Shown in pieces: positions 50,601 through 60,499 of a stretch of DNA of 64,000 nt. Both the position numbers and the translations under genes were made by a program. Position 1 is the stretch's first letter. Each line of letters starts with the position of its first letter. The notes under the pieces are model-generated. The model was given only the letters and a program-made list of their open reading frames with translations, searched no databases and was not told the DNA's origin. The DNA is from Paguma larvata (lineage: Eukaryota > Chordata > Mammalia > Carnivora > Viverridae): NCBI GenBank assembly GCA_030068075.1, contig CM057825.1, forward strand, positions 122,795,239 through 122,859,238, given 5' to 3'.

Positions 50601-53600
50601 GAAAGAAGAATCAGGATGGAGTCAATTCTACTTAGAGCTCTTTCCCCAACCCACACGTATGCTCACGCGCGCGCACACACACACACGCACATACACACAC
50701 CACCCCAGATCTGTGGCCCAGCGTCTAAGTCAATGCCTTCTTTCCTACCATGAAGGCAAAGAGGATCTCAAAGCAAGTCCATGACCATGTTTCACCATCT
50801 TGGGAAGGCCTGTTGTCCCACTGGTGAAGAAGATGGCCATTGGGTCCAGCGTCTTTGACTTGACACAGGTGTGATCTGGGGATGCCGAACTGCAAAGGGA
50901 TTTAGTACAAAAGGGGAGAAGTCACATTTCCTGGTTTTGGATCCCTGGGGATCCAATATTAGGGATTTGGAGTGAGAAAAAAGGAAAGGAGGTTTACAAC
51001 CTGCAGGAAAAACCAGTTCTCCTTGTATTAGGAATCAAACGGAATTTGTGAGTGACTTGGATAAGTAGACTGACATTTCTGTGTTTAAAAAGGGGCGAAA
51101 TACAGTGGAATGTTTTTAATGAAACAAACATTGAAAGAGCACTTACTATCTTCAGGCAGTGCTCTAAGTGATTTACAAATAAGAACTCATTGAATATTCA
51201 GAGCAACCCTAAAAGAGAAGTATTGCTCTTATCGTGCCCATTCCGCAGATGAGGAAACCGAGGCTCAGAAAGGTTACACTACTTGCCTGAAGACATGTAG
51301 CCGGCAAGTGGTAGAGCCAGGATTCAAATTCAGTCCGATCCATAACTAGAACTAGCTTTATAGAAATTTAACCCCATAAGCTCGGCCGTGAGGGGCAGGG
51401 AAGAGAAAATGAGGGAGAGTAAGAGGAACATAGATGCACATCTGCCCTGGTGTAAACTTGAGATGGGAGGTAGAGCCTAGAGTCCCCCCAGTGTGCCTTG
51501 ATTCTTGGGGCCTCCCAACTGACAGTTTCTCCCTAGGGTCTATGCTTATAAATGCCAATTCCTTATGGTGTTCAATGAGAGAAACTGCAAATGATCACAA
51601 GGCTGCACGTAACACCAACCCTCACTGAGAAAAGGGACCATATTGACTTTAGGCAATTTAAGGGAGTCTAAAGAATACTCTTTAAAAAAATTTTTTTTAA
51701 TATTAGAGAGAGAGACAGACAGAGACAGAGACAGAAACAGACAGAGAATCTTAAGTAGGCTCCATGCTCAGAGCAGAGCCCAATGCCAGGCTCAGTCCCA
51801 CAACTCTGGGATCACGACCTGAGCTGAAATCAAGAGCGGGATGTTCAACTGGCTGAGCCACCCAGGCACCCCAAGAATATTCTTTATTTAAGCCATTTTA
51901 TTTTAGTTCTCTGACTTAAAATCCCAGTGTAAGATGTGACTTCAGTGTAATATTTGCCTTTAGAGGCTGAAGTAAAGAACTTTAAAAACTGAGATGGCAC
52001 ATGGGAAATCCAACAAACACAGCATGGTTTGCGGGTGATAGAAAAAATGCCTGAAGGTTTACAGAGTCAGAGTGGTTGAGGTGGAAGGGGTCTTTCTTAC
52101 TTCCAGCACTTCCCTAACTTTCCCTGCAAGGTGTCCCTAAAGGTACCCAGCACCTAAGAGATGGAAAGTGTTTGCTTTCCCAGCTGACTACCAGCCACAG
52201 CTTCAATGTTTCCTGCAGTCTCAACTTTTCCCTTAAAATTCATCTTAATCTTTCATTACACCTCTTCACAGATTTGTTCATAATATGAAAATATTTCAGA
52301 TTCCCTAAGTATGAGGAAGATTCAACACAATAACCCTCTGACTCATCTCCTTTGCACTAAAGTGATTACTGTTTAGTGACAGAGGCATAGAAATTCAATA
52401 CTCTTATTTTACAAAAAAAGCAATTGCATCCAAGAAAGGGGAAGGAACCTGACCAAGGTCACACAACGAATCAGTGGCATAGCTCAGAAGAGAAGGCTTC
52501 TGGCATCAGTCCAGGTGACGTTTCTCCCACTGAATGTTTGTCTACCAGCACTTGGGAATGAATGGTCTTCTCCTGCCCCTCCTCAGAAAACACATTCATC
52601 ATATCAGAAACTCACTTAGTCAGTGATCGGAAGTCCAGCCACCCTTGACGGCTATGGTCAGACACCAGGAGCTTTGCTTTCAGAGCAGGACACTCAGAAA
52701 CTACAGAATCCACCTCTGGGGCAAGGGTATCTGTGGTCACGATGCCTTGGGCTTTCGACACTTGTAATCGGTAGAGAATGTCCTTGGCCTTCAACTGGGT
52801 GGTTCCTGGCATGAAGATTATTCCTGGGGATAAAAAAGGAACTTTTGGGTTTCAGGGCTGGCTTATCTGCATAGAAATCTGCTAGCTTCTCGCTGGGCAA
52901 AGTATGGTCCATGGACCAGTACCATCAGGACTACCTAGGACACAAAAATCTCATGCCCCCTCCAATCCTACTAAATCAGAATCTGCCCTTTAAGAAGAAG
53001 CTCTCCAAGGGATTCTGTGCACATGGAAATTTGAAAAGCCTAGCCTAACCTCTTCTACTCTACGTGGATCAAGCCAGTAGACAGGTGAATCCTACTTTAC
53101 ACAGGATCTGGGACTATGGACGTAAATAGACAGGGTCTTTGACATCAGGATTAGCTGCATCCCTGCCTCCATTTTTCTCCTCTCACCTCCTCCTGTTTCA
53201 GTCCCTTGTGTCATCTTGAATATCCTCTCTTTTCTTCTCTCCTCACATCCAAATTTAACTACATTATCCTTTTACCTTTCCTACATTCCCTTCCATCTTC
53301 TGTCCCCAACAGTTAGTTCAAGTCTTTGTGTGCCCCTATTGGGTTCTAAACTCTCCACCAGATGCCTCGTTCTGAATCTTGCTACTCCCCATCTTCCATA
53401 CTATTACCTGTTCAGGTTCCATAGAACTTTCCCCCCTCCACTTTTCTTCTCTTCACCAGCACCTGTGCCCTCTCTCCAGGAACGCTCCATACTCTCCACC
53501 CAACACTGAAGGCACTGCCCACCCTCTGCCTTTTTCTCTTACAAATCTATTCCCTATTTCAAGACAGCTGTTCTTCACACAGGCTTCTCCTACCCTAAGT

Positions 53601-56600
53601 CTTTCTACATAGCTATGCCTATTCTTGGAATTCCCTTCCTTTGCTTCAATTCTTTTATTCCTCCCATCCCAGAGGGCTCAGCTCATGTCTTCAATTTCCC
53701 ACGTGCCATCCCTTAGCTCTACCAATGACATGGCTTCTCTATACCCTCTCTGCTGTTGCTGTTAATTCTTGATTCCACATGACCTTGCCGGATTAATGTA
53801 GTATTTCATTTGTGAGGAAATATATGAGCATGCATTATAAAGCAATTCAAAAAAGCATTCAGGAGTCCCACACCAATTCTAAATTATATACATAAATAGA
53901 TAGGCAGTTAAAATGGGAAGAGAAATCTCCACAGAAGAATGCTAACTAAGTAATGTAGAGGGAATAATATAATCAGAAAATTCTCATATAAAACCACCAT
54001 AATAATATTCAATTCAATCAAGAACCATCTATGGATTCTCAAGTCATAGGAAGAAAGACAGATGGGGAACAGGATATTCACACAGTCTCATATGTATTAC
54101 AGCACAGATTACTTCCGAATACAAAGGGAAACAGTGCCTTGTAAGGCAAAGTGTTTGTAAATAATATCACCAATGTTAGGACACACCGACTTCACGTATC
54201 TCCTGATGAAAGCACTGAGATAGGCACGTTGTCCTTTCAGTACTCCTACTAAAAATGTTTATCTAAATATGATCCTGAAAAAAGAGTCAGAAATACAGAT
54301 TTTGTGGGACCTGCCTGCAAAACAACTGGCTTAGACAATTCCAAGATGCTGCCATGCAGAAAAGTCTAGATTAACGGAGATTGAGGAGACCTGAAAACGT
54401 GAAGCAATGCATGATCCTCTATCAGATTCTGGATTTAAACAAAAAAAAATTGCTACAAAAGACACTGTTGGGACAATTCAAGAATTTTGGCTGTGGATGT
54501 ATATTATATCACAGTTAGACTTCTTGTGTGATAAATCTGTTATGGGTATGTGAGGAGAATGTCATGGATCATAGCAGATGCATGCTCCAGCGTTTATGGG
54601 TGTTTACCTGGTGTTTATGGGTGTCAAAATGTCTGCAACTGACACTAAAATGACTCAGTGTGGGAGGGGGAAAAATGTTAACAATTGATGGATATTTAAA
54701 AACAAAAAATGAGACTGTGCAAGAGAAAGCGCGTGCGCGCGCATGTGTGTGTGTGAATTAGACAGTTATGACACTGTGTTTGAGGGTGTACATGAATGAG
54801 AGAGAGAGAAGTTATAAAAGAATATTTGAAGGAGTCTGAGAAAGAGAAAGACTATGAAGACTAAGAAAAAACGTAGGGAAATACTAATATTTGAGCACCC
54901 ATCAGCTCTAGGCCAGACCTAAAGTCTGTTGGGGTCGTTTTGAGTCACTGACCTGCTCGGATGCAGCCTATGACCACCAGCCACCACTCAGGCACCCGAG
55001 GCAGGATCAAGGCTAGACGGTCTCCCCGCTGTAGGCCACAGGTCTGGGTGAAGACGTTGGCTGCCCGGCGAGATAAGTCTGTCATCTCTTCGAAACTCCA
55101 CTTCACTTCATCCTCTTGGTTATTCACCCACCACAGGGCTGGGTTTGGACCTCTCTTGCCCTCCTGGTCAAGATCATACACTATGTGTTACTTCCCACGT
55201 GAAAGGAAGAGGGTACTTATTTGGCCGATCCACTACCACAGCTACATGAAAATGTATTTCAAGAACTGAGATCCAATTTTAAAGCATTTGAAGCATGACC
55301 CAACTTCAGCTCAGGTCATGATCTCATGGTTCATGAGCTCGAGCCCTGCCCTGTGCTATCAGCACAGAACGGTCTGCTTCTGATCGTCTGGCTCTCTCTC
55401 TCTCTATCTCTCCTCCCCCACTTGTACTCTCTCTCTCTCTCAAAAGTAAACATTAAAATAAATTATTATCATTATAATTGTTATTAAAATAAAACAAGAG
55501 ACTAGTTTAATTCCTGAATATTTGGGGGAATTTATTTTGAATTTTAAGGTACCTCTGGAGGTGAAATAAGCAAGAAGGCAGACCTGGAAGCTCCAAGGTA
55601 ACCCTTGTTAGCTCAGAAACATCAAGTAAACAACAGACTAAAATAGCTGTGCAGGAACTCTAGAAACATCAAGGATCTGGAGCCACCAATGAATGCCCAA
55701 ACAACAAAAATTCCATGCCCTAAATGGTAAGAAATTTTATGTTGTTTTTTGGTGCTTACTCTTGCCTCATCCCCTCTCTGGTGTTGTGGAGTATGGTCAG
55801 GAGAAAGCCACCCAATTCTCAGTCTCTCCCTTGGCATCTGTTTCAGTCTCCTGGCTTGTCTGGAGGCTGCCAGAGGGACTGTTTTTTTGCCCCATCCGAA
55901 TCTGAGCACAAATAGGAATGGTGACATAGCCTGAATATCAGATTGGAAGTGGCTGAAAGCAGTGCCAGATGCTGCAGTGAGTGGAAACCATACAGCTGTG
56001 GCCACCTTGGAAGAAGACTACAGGCAGAGGAAAACAATAAAACATCTAGGGCCTCAAGAAGAAGATATGAGACTTGTAATGAAATTAAAACAGGTAAAAA
56101 CAGTATTACATAGGGGAAACTAGAGAAAAAAAAGCACATGTGCAGGCCTAGGAAAGAAAAATGCCCAAGCTCTGAAGACGTGAGAAGACCGTAAGTTTTC
56201 ATGCTGGGCAGATTACTGGACGCCTTTCTCTGCATGGAGTCAGGCTACAAAGACAGACAGAGGTGGCTGCTTTTTTTCAAATGTCCAATTTTCAACAACA
56301 GATCACAAGGCCATGCTGCCCATTCAAAGGAACAAAACAAATCTCCATAAACTTACCCTAAAGAGACGCAGGTTTTGGTTACTAGACAGAGACTTTAAAA
56401 CGACTGTCTTAAATATGCTGAAAGTGCTAAAGGAAAACAGACAAAGAACCAAAGCAAATCAGAAAAACCATATATGAACACAATGAGAATATCAACAAAG
56501 AGAAAGAAAGAGAACCAAACAGAAGCTGCGGATCTGAAAAATATAATAACTGAAATGAAAGTTTTGTAAGAATGATTCAACAGCAGAATCAAGCAAGAAG

Positions 56601-58442
56601 AAGAAAGAATCAGTAAACTTGAACACATGTCATTTTCAATTATAGTGTCTAAAAGCAAAAAGGAAAGAAAAACAATAAAGAAAAATAAACAGAGCCCAAG
56701 GCACATAATATACAAACGAGCAGACCAACATACACATTATGGGAGTCCTAGAAGAAGAAGAGAGAGAAAGGAGCCATAAGCTTATTTGAAGAAATAATGG
56801 CTAAAAAGAGCAAAACCATGTTTGTATTAAATACAAATTTATACAGTAGTATTATTTATTCACTCATTCTTTCAATATGTAGACATACAAATACAAGAGG
56901 CTCAATGAATTCCAAGTAATAAATCCCAAAGAGAGCCACACAGAAGCACATAATCAGATGAAAAAGCCAAAGACAGAATCTTGAAAGCAGTAAAAGAAAA
57001 GTGACTCATCATGTATAAGGAATCCTGAATAGGATTCTTAGTGGTTGGCAGGCCAGAAGACAGTGGGATTACATATTTGAGGTGATGGGTAAAATGCCAT
57101 CAATCAAGAGGTATAAGGATTCTTAGGATGAAAATACCCAAGATGAGGGAAACAAAATTAGGTATTCAGGGCAGAAGCACCCCCCAACTTAGTACTATAG
57201 CAGAAAGCTGCTTTCACAGGAAGGAAGGACCAAATTAGGTAAATAGGTAAATAGGGATATACACCACTAAGGGATGAAGTTGCCCAAAGTGAAGCTAATT
57301 AGCAAAAGAAAGGTGCCTTGTTTACCCTCAGGTAGCATGCTCTGTCTTTCTTGTCCCCTAGACCAAGTTAGGTAAATAGAGGTGGGGCCTCACATCTGCT
57401 GTAAACAACCTTCTGCTCAGAGCCAGGGTTTTGTTTTGTTAGCTCAAACCCCTAACACTGTATATCTCCAAAACCCCATTTCCTTCATGCCCATGGGTTA
57501 ATGTTCACGATTTCATTGTCCCTTTGTGCACACCTATCACCACATTTGTGAGCCTAACCCTAATGAAAATGGAAGAAGGATGCTTACTCAGGGCTCTTGT
57601 CTTCTCCTGGACATTAGCCTCTCTCACATTTTTAATCCTGTGTCCCGCTTTCTTGCTGGACAAGAAAGAATTCCAGACCCATAGGCTATCACAATTAATA
57701 TCTATTTGACTGTATTTATTGAGCAATGTTTAATATAAAATTGCATCAGGGGTTGGTAGGAAGAAATTGTTTGTCATGATTTTGCCAAAACAAACAAAAT
57801 GTAAGGTCACTAACACTCTACTCACCTCTCCTAGGACATGAAGTGGGGAATCACACTATCTATAGAAAAAAAATGAGGAGTTTACATTTTGTTTACTTTC
57901 CTATCTCTATTATATAGAATAGTAATTGGCACATGATAGGCACTCACTAAGTTTTAGCTGAATGAATGGATGGATGGATGGATGTAGTACCAGACAGAGA
58001 GAATGAATGAATTTGGATAGAATGCAACTTCTCTGAACAGATTCAGAAGGCTGCTCTATGAATCAATTGAAGTTGTATGTACTACGTTAGGAGTGTAGAG
58101 TAACAAACAGTTTAATTTCTGAAAACAGTCAGGGATTATAAATTGGTGTCCTGTACTCCTCCTCTGGACATAGTTTGTCTGGCTTAACAGGTACTTTCTT
58201 TTGTTTAATAACCAATTCTTTGCTGGGGCACCATATGGCTCAGTTGGTTGAGCACCTGACTTCAGCTCAGGTCATGATCTCACAGTTCATGAGTTCAAGC
58301 CCCACACTGTGCTTGCTGCTTTCGGTACAAAGCCTGCTTGGGATCCTCTGCCCCCCTTCTCTGCCAATTCCCTGATTGTGCTCTCTCAAAAATAATAAAC
58401 ATAAAAACAAGAAAAGATCGTTTTATAACCAATTCTTTGCCT

Positions 58443-58474
<32 letters not shown>

Positions 58475-60489
58475 ACACACACACACATTAAGTAGATTTC
58501 ACATAAAAATACTGGATTTCTAATTTATATTATAGAAATTAAATGTATTGAAATGTGAGTTAAAATAAGTTCTATCATTCTATTATGGTTCGGGTTGTTT
58601 GCTCTTTAGGCCATGGATCAGTTCTTCGGTGATGCCTGTTAAGCTGTAAGGGGAGGTCCAGGAAACCAGACTGGACTACTGGAAAATCCTTCTGGAGGGA
58701 CTTTTATAGGAACGATGTCAAAACTTAAGGGGTTTCTAAGGCAGGTTTCAAAACTTATTGCACCAATGTTTATTGAGAGACAGCTAGGTGACAGGCCCCA
58801 TGCATCACCAGAGAGACACTGATCATGATCAAGGCAATTAGCAAAGTGGAAACAGACAGATGAGAAGCCTTGAGAGAATAAATACTATCAGGATGAAGAT
58901 GTTGGGGTCGGGGAGAATTTGGAGACACGGAGAAATGGGCAAGGATCAACAATGACGGTCTAAAACGGCACAAAGATGAGGCATCCCTGGGGTCATATTT
59001 ACCTGGTGGTTATCTCCATGGGTTGATGGGTTAACTACCTATAAGGACTAGAAAGCAGGGGGAAAGTGATGGCATCACTCTTACTCTCCACGTCCTCCCT
59101 CTCCAGCCCATCTCATGGTTCAAAAGTTCTTAACTAGAATACAGGTCAGGGCAGTGATCAAAGTCGGTTTAGAGTCTGAATAAAGAGATGTCTGGCATCG
59201 TCAAACGGTGACACCAGGTTAAATAATGTATTTCAGAATCAGATAGCCTGGACCCAGATCCTGTTCTTTCCCTTATCAGGTATGTTCTGGTTTCTGTGTG
59301 TTATTTAAACCATTGGCACCTCAATTCCCTCATCTAGAAAATGGGGATGATGAAAATGCTCATCTAATCATAGTTATTAAATGCAAAGTGCACATTCAAA
59401 AGTCCATATAAAAAATGCCCTCCTTTGGCATCATCAAGGAAATTCAGAGAAAGGAAAAAGAAGGAGATGGGGAGGAAGCCCCAATGTTAGTTGAATACTA
59501 ACATATAAATGCAGGTTCATAGCAAATTTAAAAATTATATTAACTCTCTGATTCCCTTTCAGGTAAATTCTGTCCACAGACAGTGTTGGTGAAGTTTCTC
59601 ACTGTGGAAATCACCAGCTGGGACTTAGTAGCTGGGCACCATGAAATGTCTATCTCAACTCCTAATGTCCCTGCTGTCCCTCTCTTGGTCTGTCTCTTGG
59701 ACAGAGAGACACTGAGTGCTTGGGTTTTTCTGTAGACACATGTAATCTCTAGAGGCCATCAGGACTATTATCTCTGGACATACCCTGAAGCCACACTCCA
59801 GTAGACAGCTGATAGGGAGGAATCCAGTTGCACATGCTACCCTCACAGAATGACAGATGACATGACCTAGCTACATGTGTCAGACGCTCATATGTACAAT
59901 CAGGTGATCCGTCCCTTCCCTCTGAGTGTAGCCTGAAGTTAAGCCCAAGTGCAATGAGACAAATTCCAGTTAGGCTCATAGTCTCATTAGTTGAAGGTAA
60001 GGATACAGACTAAGGTCACCTTGCCAACCTTGTGATTAGCAACTGTGGTCATAATTATGTGACTGTGTACCAGATATTTTCACCTGCTATCTTGTTTCCA
60101 AATTGAGATTCTCACCATTTCATAGATAAAACCACTGAGGCTCAGAGGAGTGAGAAAGTGATTAGGCTGAGAGTTGAACCCCCAAAGGAATGCTTTTCCC
60201 ACAACACTGCTAAGCTGAGGCAGAAGTCATTTCTGGTTCTGTGACCCTCAGAACACTGTGTCAGTGCTCTCCCCTCCCATCATGAGTGCCTCCTTACCCG
60301 CTCCATTTGAGTCCAATGGTCCAGGACATCACTTGCAAAGTTAAATTCCTCAGGTCTATCGTGATTGTTCCATCTTGGGGTTCCAACTCCTGATAAAGAC
60401 CGGCAGCGAAGGTACCAAGGGGCAGGATGAAAGCCTTGGTAGGATTTGCAGATGCCCCAGAAGACTTGGAGCCTCATCAGCCTCTGCAT
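31830..60489 (-). CDS. ACSM1: ACSM1, mitochondrial medium-chain acyl-CoA synthetase (13 coding exons)
   Basis: Activates medium-chain fatty or aromatic acids with ATP and CoA through an acyl-adenylate in the mitochondrial matrix. Joined exons (minus strand): 60489-60298, 55163-54953, 52823-52616, 50889-50749, 48790-48634, 44648-44569, 42301-42178, 39998-39918, 39370-39269, 35846-35719, 34454-34355, 33480-33361, 31916-31830; total 1,731 nt, 576 residues, against 577 recalled for human ACSM1. All junctions are GT-AG and phases join. Seen: a basic, acid-poor leader (about residues 1-33), TSGTTGLPK at 226-234, YGQSET at 366-371, GDR at 450-452, YRIGP at 476-480, PKTITGK with the presumed catalytic lysine at 562. 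Assignment to ACSM1 rather than ACSM2/3/5 rests on segments such as [18 protein letters not shown] and RRTGLLLY. No stop or frameshift was seen. The start ATG has context CCACCATGC. A 5' non-coding exon is likely but not found. Confidence 0.97.
32430..32640 (+). mobile_element. MIR-like ancient SINE
   Basis: Ends GGCCTGGCACACATAGTGAA then TGCTCAATAAATGTTAGCT, typical of the MIR 3' part. Confidence 0.8.
33361..33480 (-). CDS. ACSM1: ACSM1 coding exon 12
   Basis: 120 nt, phase 0 at both ends, acceptor TGCACTGCAG, donor GTGAGT. Encodes [20 protein letters not shown] then [20 protein letters not shown], the conserved C-terminal domain of ACSM proteins. Confidence 0.97.
33940..34145 (+). mobile_element. 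MIR-like ancient SINE
   Basis: GGCAGGTTATTTAATCTCTT ... GGAGCTGGCACATAGTAAGG. In ACSM1 intron 11. Confidence 0.75.
34355..34454 (-). CDS. ACSM1: ACSM1 coding exon 11 (hinge, C-terminal domain start)
   Basis: 100 nt, acceptor ATCCTCCAG, donor GTAAGG. Completes the Gly of SGYRIGP and encodes [20 protein letters not shown] then [13 protein letters not shown] marks the start of the mobile C-terminal domain. Confidence 0.97.
34918..35150 (+). mobile_element. MIR-like ancient SINE
   Basis: GACTTGGAGCCAGACAACCT ... TCAGTTTCCTCATCTGTAAA. In ACSM1 intron 10. Confidence 0.82.
35275..35476 (-). mobile_element. Carnivore SINE, minus, with target duplication
   Basis: Flanked by TAAATTGTACAATGTCTT and TAAATTGTATAATGTCTT. 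In ACSM1 intron 10. Confidence 0.93.
35719..35846 (-). CDS. ACSM1: ACSM1 coding exon 10 (GDR motif)
   Basis: 128 nt, acceptor TTTTTTCAG, donor GTAGGT. Encodes [20 protein letters not shown], then [20 protein letters not shown]. It carries the ribose-binding Asp (GDR) and the hinge region. The first residue is Asp where human ACSM1 has Gly. Confidence 0.96.
35891..36124 (-). mobile_element. Carnivore SINE, minus, with target duplication
   Basis: Reverse-complement SINE body (CACCCAGGCATTCCC end), flanked by AATTAGTTTA on both sides. Starts about 45 bp upstream of the ACSM1 exon 10 acceptor, in intron 9. Confidence 0.9.
36540..37225 (-). mobile_element. Old L1 fragment, minus
   Basis: Minus-strand reading gives an ORF2-tail-like [20 protein letters not shown], and the plus strand has TTGTAGATTTGCATGCAGTT, typical of old mammalian L1. 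In ACSM1 intron 9. Confidence 0.75.
37430..37668 (-). mobile_element. Carnivore SINE, minus
   Basis: AGAGAGAGA tract and GAGCCACCCTGGTGCCCC end. In ACSM1 intron 9. Confidence 0.9.
38893..39116 (+). mobile_element. Carnivore SINE, plus
   Basis: Head GGGGCACCTGGGTGGCTCAA, CTCAGAGCCTGGAGCC, CT tract, AAATAAACAG tail. Ends about 150 bp from ACSM1 exon 9. Confidence 0.93.
39269..39370 (-). CDS. ACSM1: ACSM1 coding exon 9
   Basis: 102 nt, phase 0 at both ends, acceptor TTGCTGCAG, donor GTAAGT. Encodes [20 protein letters not shown] then [14 protein letters not shown]. This is the exon that best identifies ACSM1 among its paralogues. Confidence 0.97.
39918..39998 (-). CDS. ACSM1: ACSM1 coding exon 8
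   Basis: 81 nt, phase 0 at both ends, acceptor TTCTAAACAG, donor GTTTGG. Encodes [18 protein letters not shown] then ISIPPFDVQ, matching the G(L/I)xCxxxxGMKIKPGxMG block of the ACSM family. Confidence 0.94.
40490..40625 (+). mobile_element. MIR-like ancient SINE
   Basis: TTATCCTCTATAAAGGTGGG ... CTAGTGCCAGGTACAGCAGG. In ACSM1 intron 7. Confidence 0.6.
41645..41682. repeat. (TG)n microsatellite
   Basis: About 19 TG units, ACSM1 intron 7. Confidence 0.95.
42178..42301 (-). CDS. ACSM1: ACSM1 coding exon 7 (YGQSE motif)
   Basis: 124 nt, acceptor CCCCTTAG, donor GTAGGT immediately after the ACA codon of YGQSET. Encodes [20 protein letters not shown] ... [16 protein letters not shown]. The YGQ(S/T)E motif contacts the adenylate in this superfamily. 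Confidence 0.96.
43555..44340 (+). mobile_element. Old L1 fragment, plus
   Basis: ORF2-tail-like sequence (TGGAACAATGGGAATTCTCC; AATGGGATATTATACAGCAA) followed by a 3' untranslated-like stretch. In ACSM1 intron 6. Confidence 0.75.
44569..44648 (-). CDS. ACSM1: ACSM1 coding exon 6
   Basis: 80 nt, acceptor CACTTTCTAG, donor GTATGG. Encodes [19 protein letters not shown] then ILQQ. The length equals the family exon and the YRMILQQ core is conserved. The CLAAPG stretch differs from recalled human ACSM1 (FWGVSS) and is closer to the general ACSM pattern. Confidence 0.93.
45534..45690 (-). mobile_element. Carnivore SINE, minus, with target duplication
   Basis: Flanked by CAGTCCCTCTCTT at 45521-45533 and 45691-45703. 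Body shortened in the A/CT region. Confidence 0.93.
45718..45925. repeat. Long CCTT/CCCT polypyrimidine tract
   Basis: About 190 bp of almost pure pyrimidine on the plus strand: CCCT-type units, then CCTT units. Open frames across it (Lys-Glu-Gly-Arg repeats on the minus strand) are artefacts. In ACSM1 intron 5. Confidence 0.97.
45926..46790 (-). mobile_element. L1 fragment, minus, with internal CA repeat
   Basis: Minus-strand ORF2 C-terminal sequence ([32 protein letters not shown]) interrupted by an expanded CA/CATA repeat at 46272-46326. Confidence 0.88.
46794..46912 (-). mobile_element. Partial carnivore SINE, minus
   Basis: Only the tRNA-like half is present, ending GAGCCACCCAGGTGCCCC. 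It adjoins the L1 fragment. Confidence 0.85.
48020..48230. mobile_element. MIR-like ancient SINE
   Basis: CCATTTTACAGATGAGGAAA then TGGAGGCTCAGAG core. ACSM1 intron 5. Confidence 0.65.
48634..48790 (-). CDS. ACSM1: ACSM1 coding exon 5
   Basis: 157 nt, acceptor TTAGCAG, donor GTAAGA, ends in phase 0. Encodes [17 protein letters not shown], then [20 protein letters not shown]; compare the ACSM1 pattern SDVSWCLSDSGW ... EPWTAG..FIHHLPQFD. It has no ATG-initiated open frame of its own and was found from splice sites and homology. Confidence 0.95.
50660..50702. repeat. CG/CA alternating dinucleotide repeat
   Basis: CACGCGCGCGCACACACACA-type tract about 50 bp downstream (on the gene strand) of the ACSM1 exon 4 donor. 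Confidence 0.9.
50749..50889 (-). CDS. ACSM1: ACSM1 coding exon 4 (P-loop motif)
   Basis: 141 nt between acceptor TTTGCAG and donor GTAGGA. Encodes [20 protein letters not shown] followed by TSGTTGLPK, the Thr/Ser/Gly-rich ATP-phosphate-binding motif of adenylating enzymes, then [10 protein letters not shown]. Only part of the exon appears as an open frame, because the codons at both ends are split by introns. Confidence 0.95.
51130..51345. mobile_element. MIR-like ancient SINE
   Basis: GCAGATGAGGAAACCGAGGC then TCAGAAAGGTTACACTACTT core. ACSM1 intron 3. Confidence 0.75.
51685..51872 (-). mobile_element. Carnivore SINE, minus, with target duplication
   Basis: Flanked by AAGAATACTCTTTA and AAGAATATTCTTTA. 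ACSM1 intron 3. Confidence 0.92.
52616..52823 (-). CDS. ACSM1: ACSM1 coding exon 3
   Basis: 208 nt. The acceptor follows a T-rich tract ending ATCCCCAG and the donor is GTGAGT. Encodes [20 protein letters not shown] through [14 protein letters not shown]. The split first codon is completed by the last G of exon 2, and the exon ends with two bases of the next codon. Confidence 0.96.
54726..54756. repeat. GC/GT alternating dinucleotide repeat
   Basis: GCGCGTGCGCGCGCATGTGT-type tract in ACSM1 intron 2. Confidence 0.85.
54953..55163 (-). CDS. ACSM1: ACSM1 coding exon 2
   Basis: 211 nt, begins in phase 0 after TTGACCAG and ends in phase 1 at donor GTCAGT. Encodes [16 protein letters not shown] ... 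[21 protein letters not shown], the N-terminal domain segment of the adenylating fold. Confidence 0.96.
55291..55465 (+). mobile_element. 5'-truncated carnivore SINE, plus
   Basis: Starts inside the tRNA-like region (CTCAGGTCATGATCTCATGG), CT tract, AAAGTAAACATT tail. ACSM1 intron 1. Confidence 0.85.
58224..58424 (+). mobile_element. Carnivore SINE, plus, with perfect target duplication
   Basis: Target duplication ATAACCAATTCTTTGC at 58208-58223 and 58425-58440. Head GGGGCACCATATGGCTCAGT. ACSM1 intron 1. Confidence 0.95.
58442..58488. repeat. (CA)n microsatellite
   Basis: About 22 CA units with one T interruption, adjacent to the SINE target duplication. Confidence 0.95.
60298..60489 (-). 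CDS. ACSM1: ACSM1 coding exon 1 (start codon, targeting leader)
   Basis: 192 nt, 64 codons, ends in phase 0 at donor GTAAGG. Encodes [19 protein letters not shown]..., a leader with several Arg and no acidic residue for about 30 residues, as expected of a matrix-targeting peptide. It continues into [14 protein letters not shown], the conserved N-terminal segment of ACSM enzymes. Confidence 0.95.
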
Positions 60490-60499
60490 GGTGGAGCAG

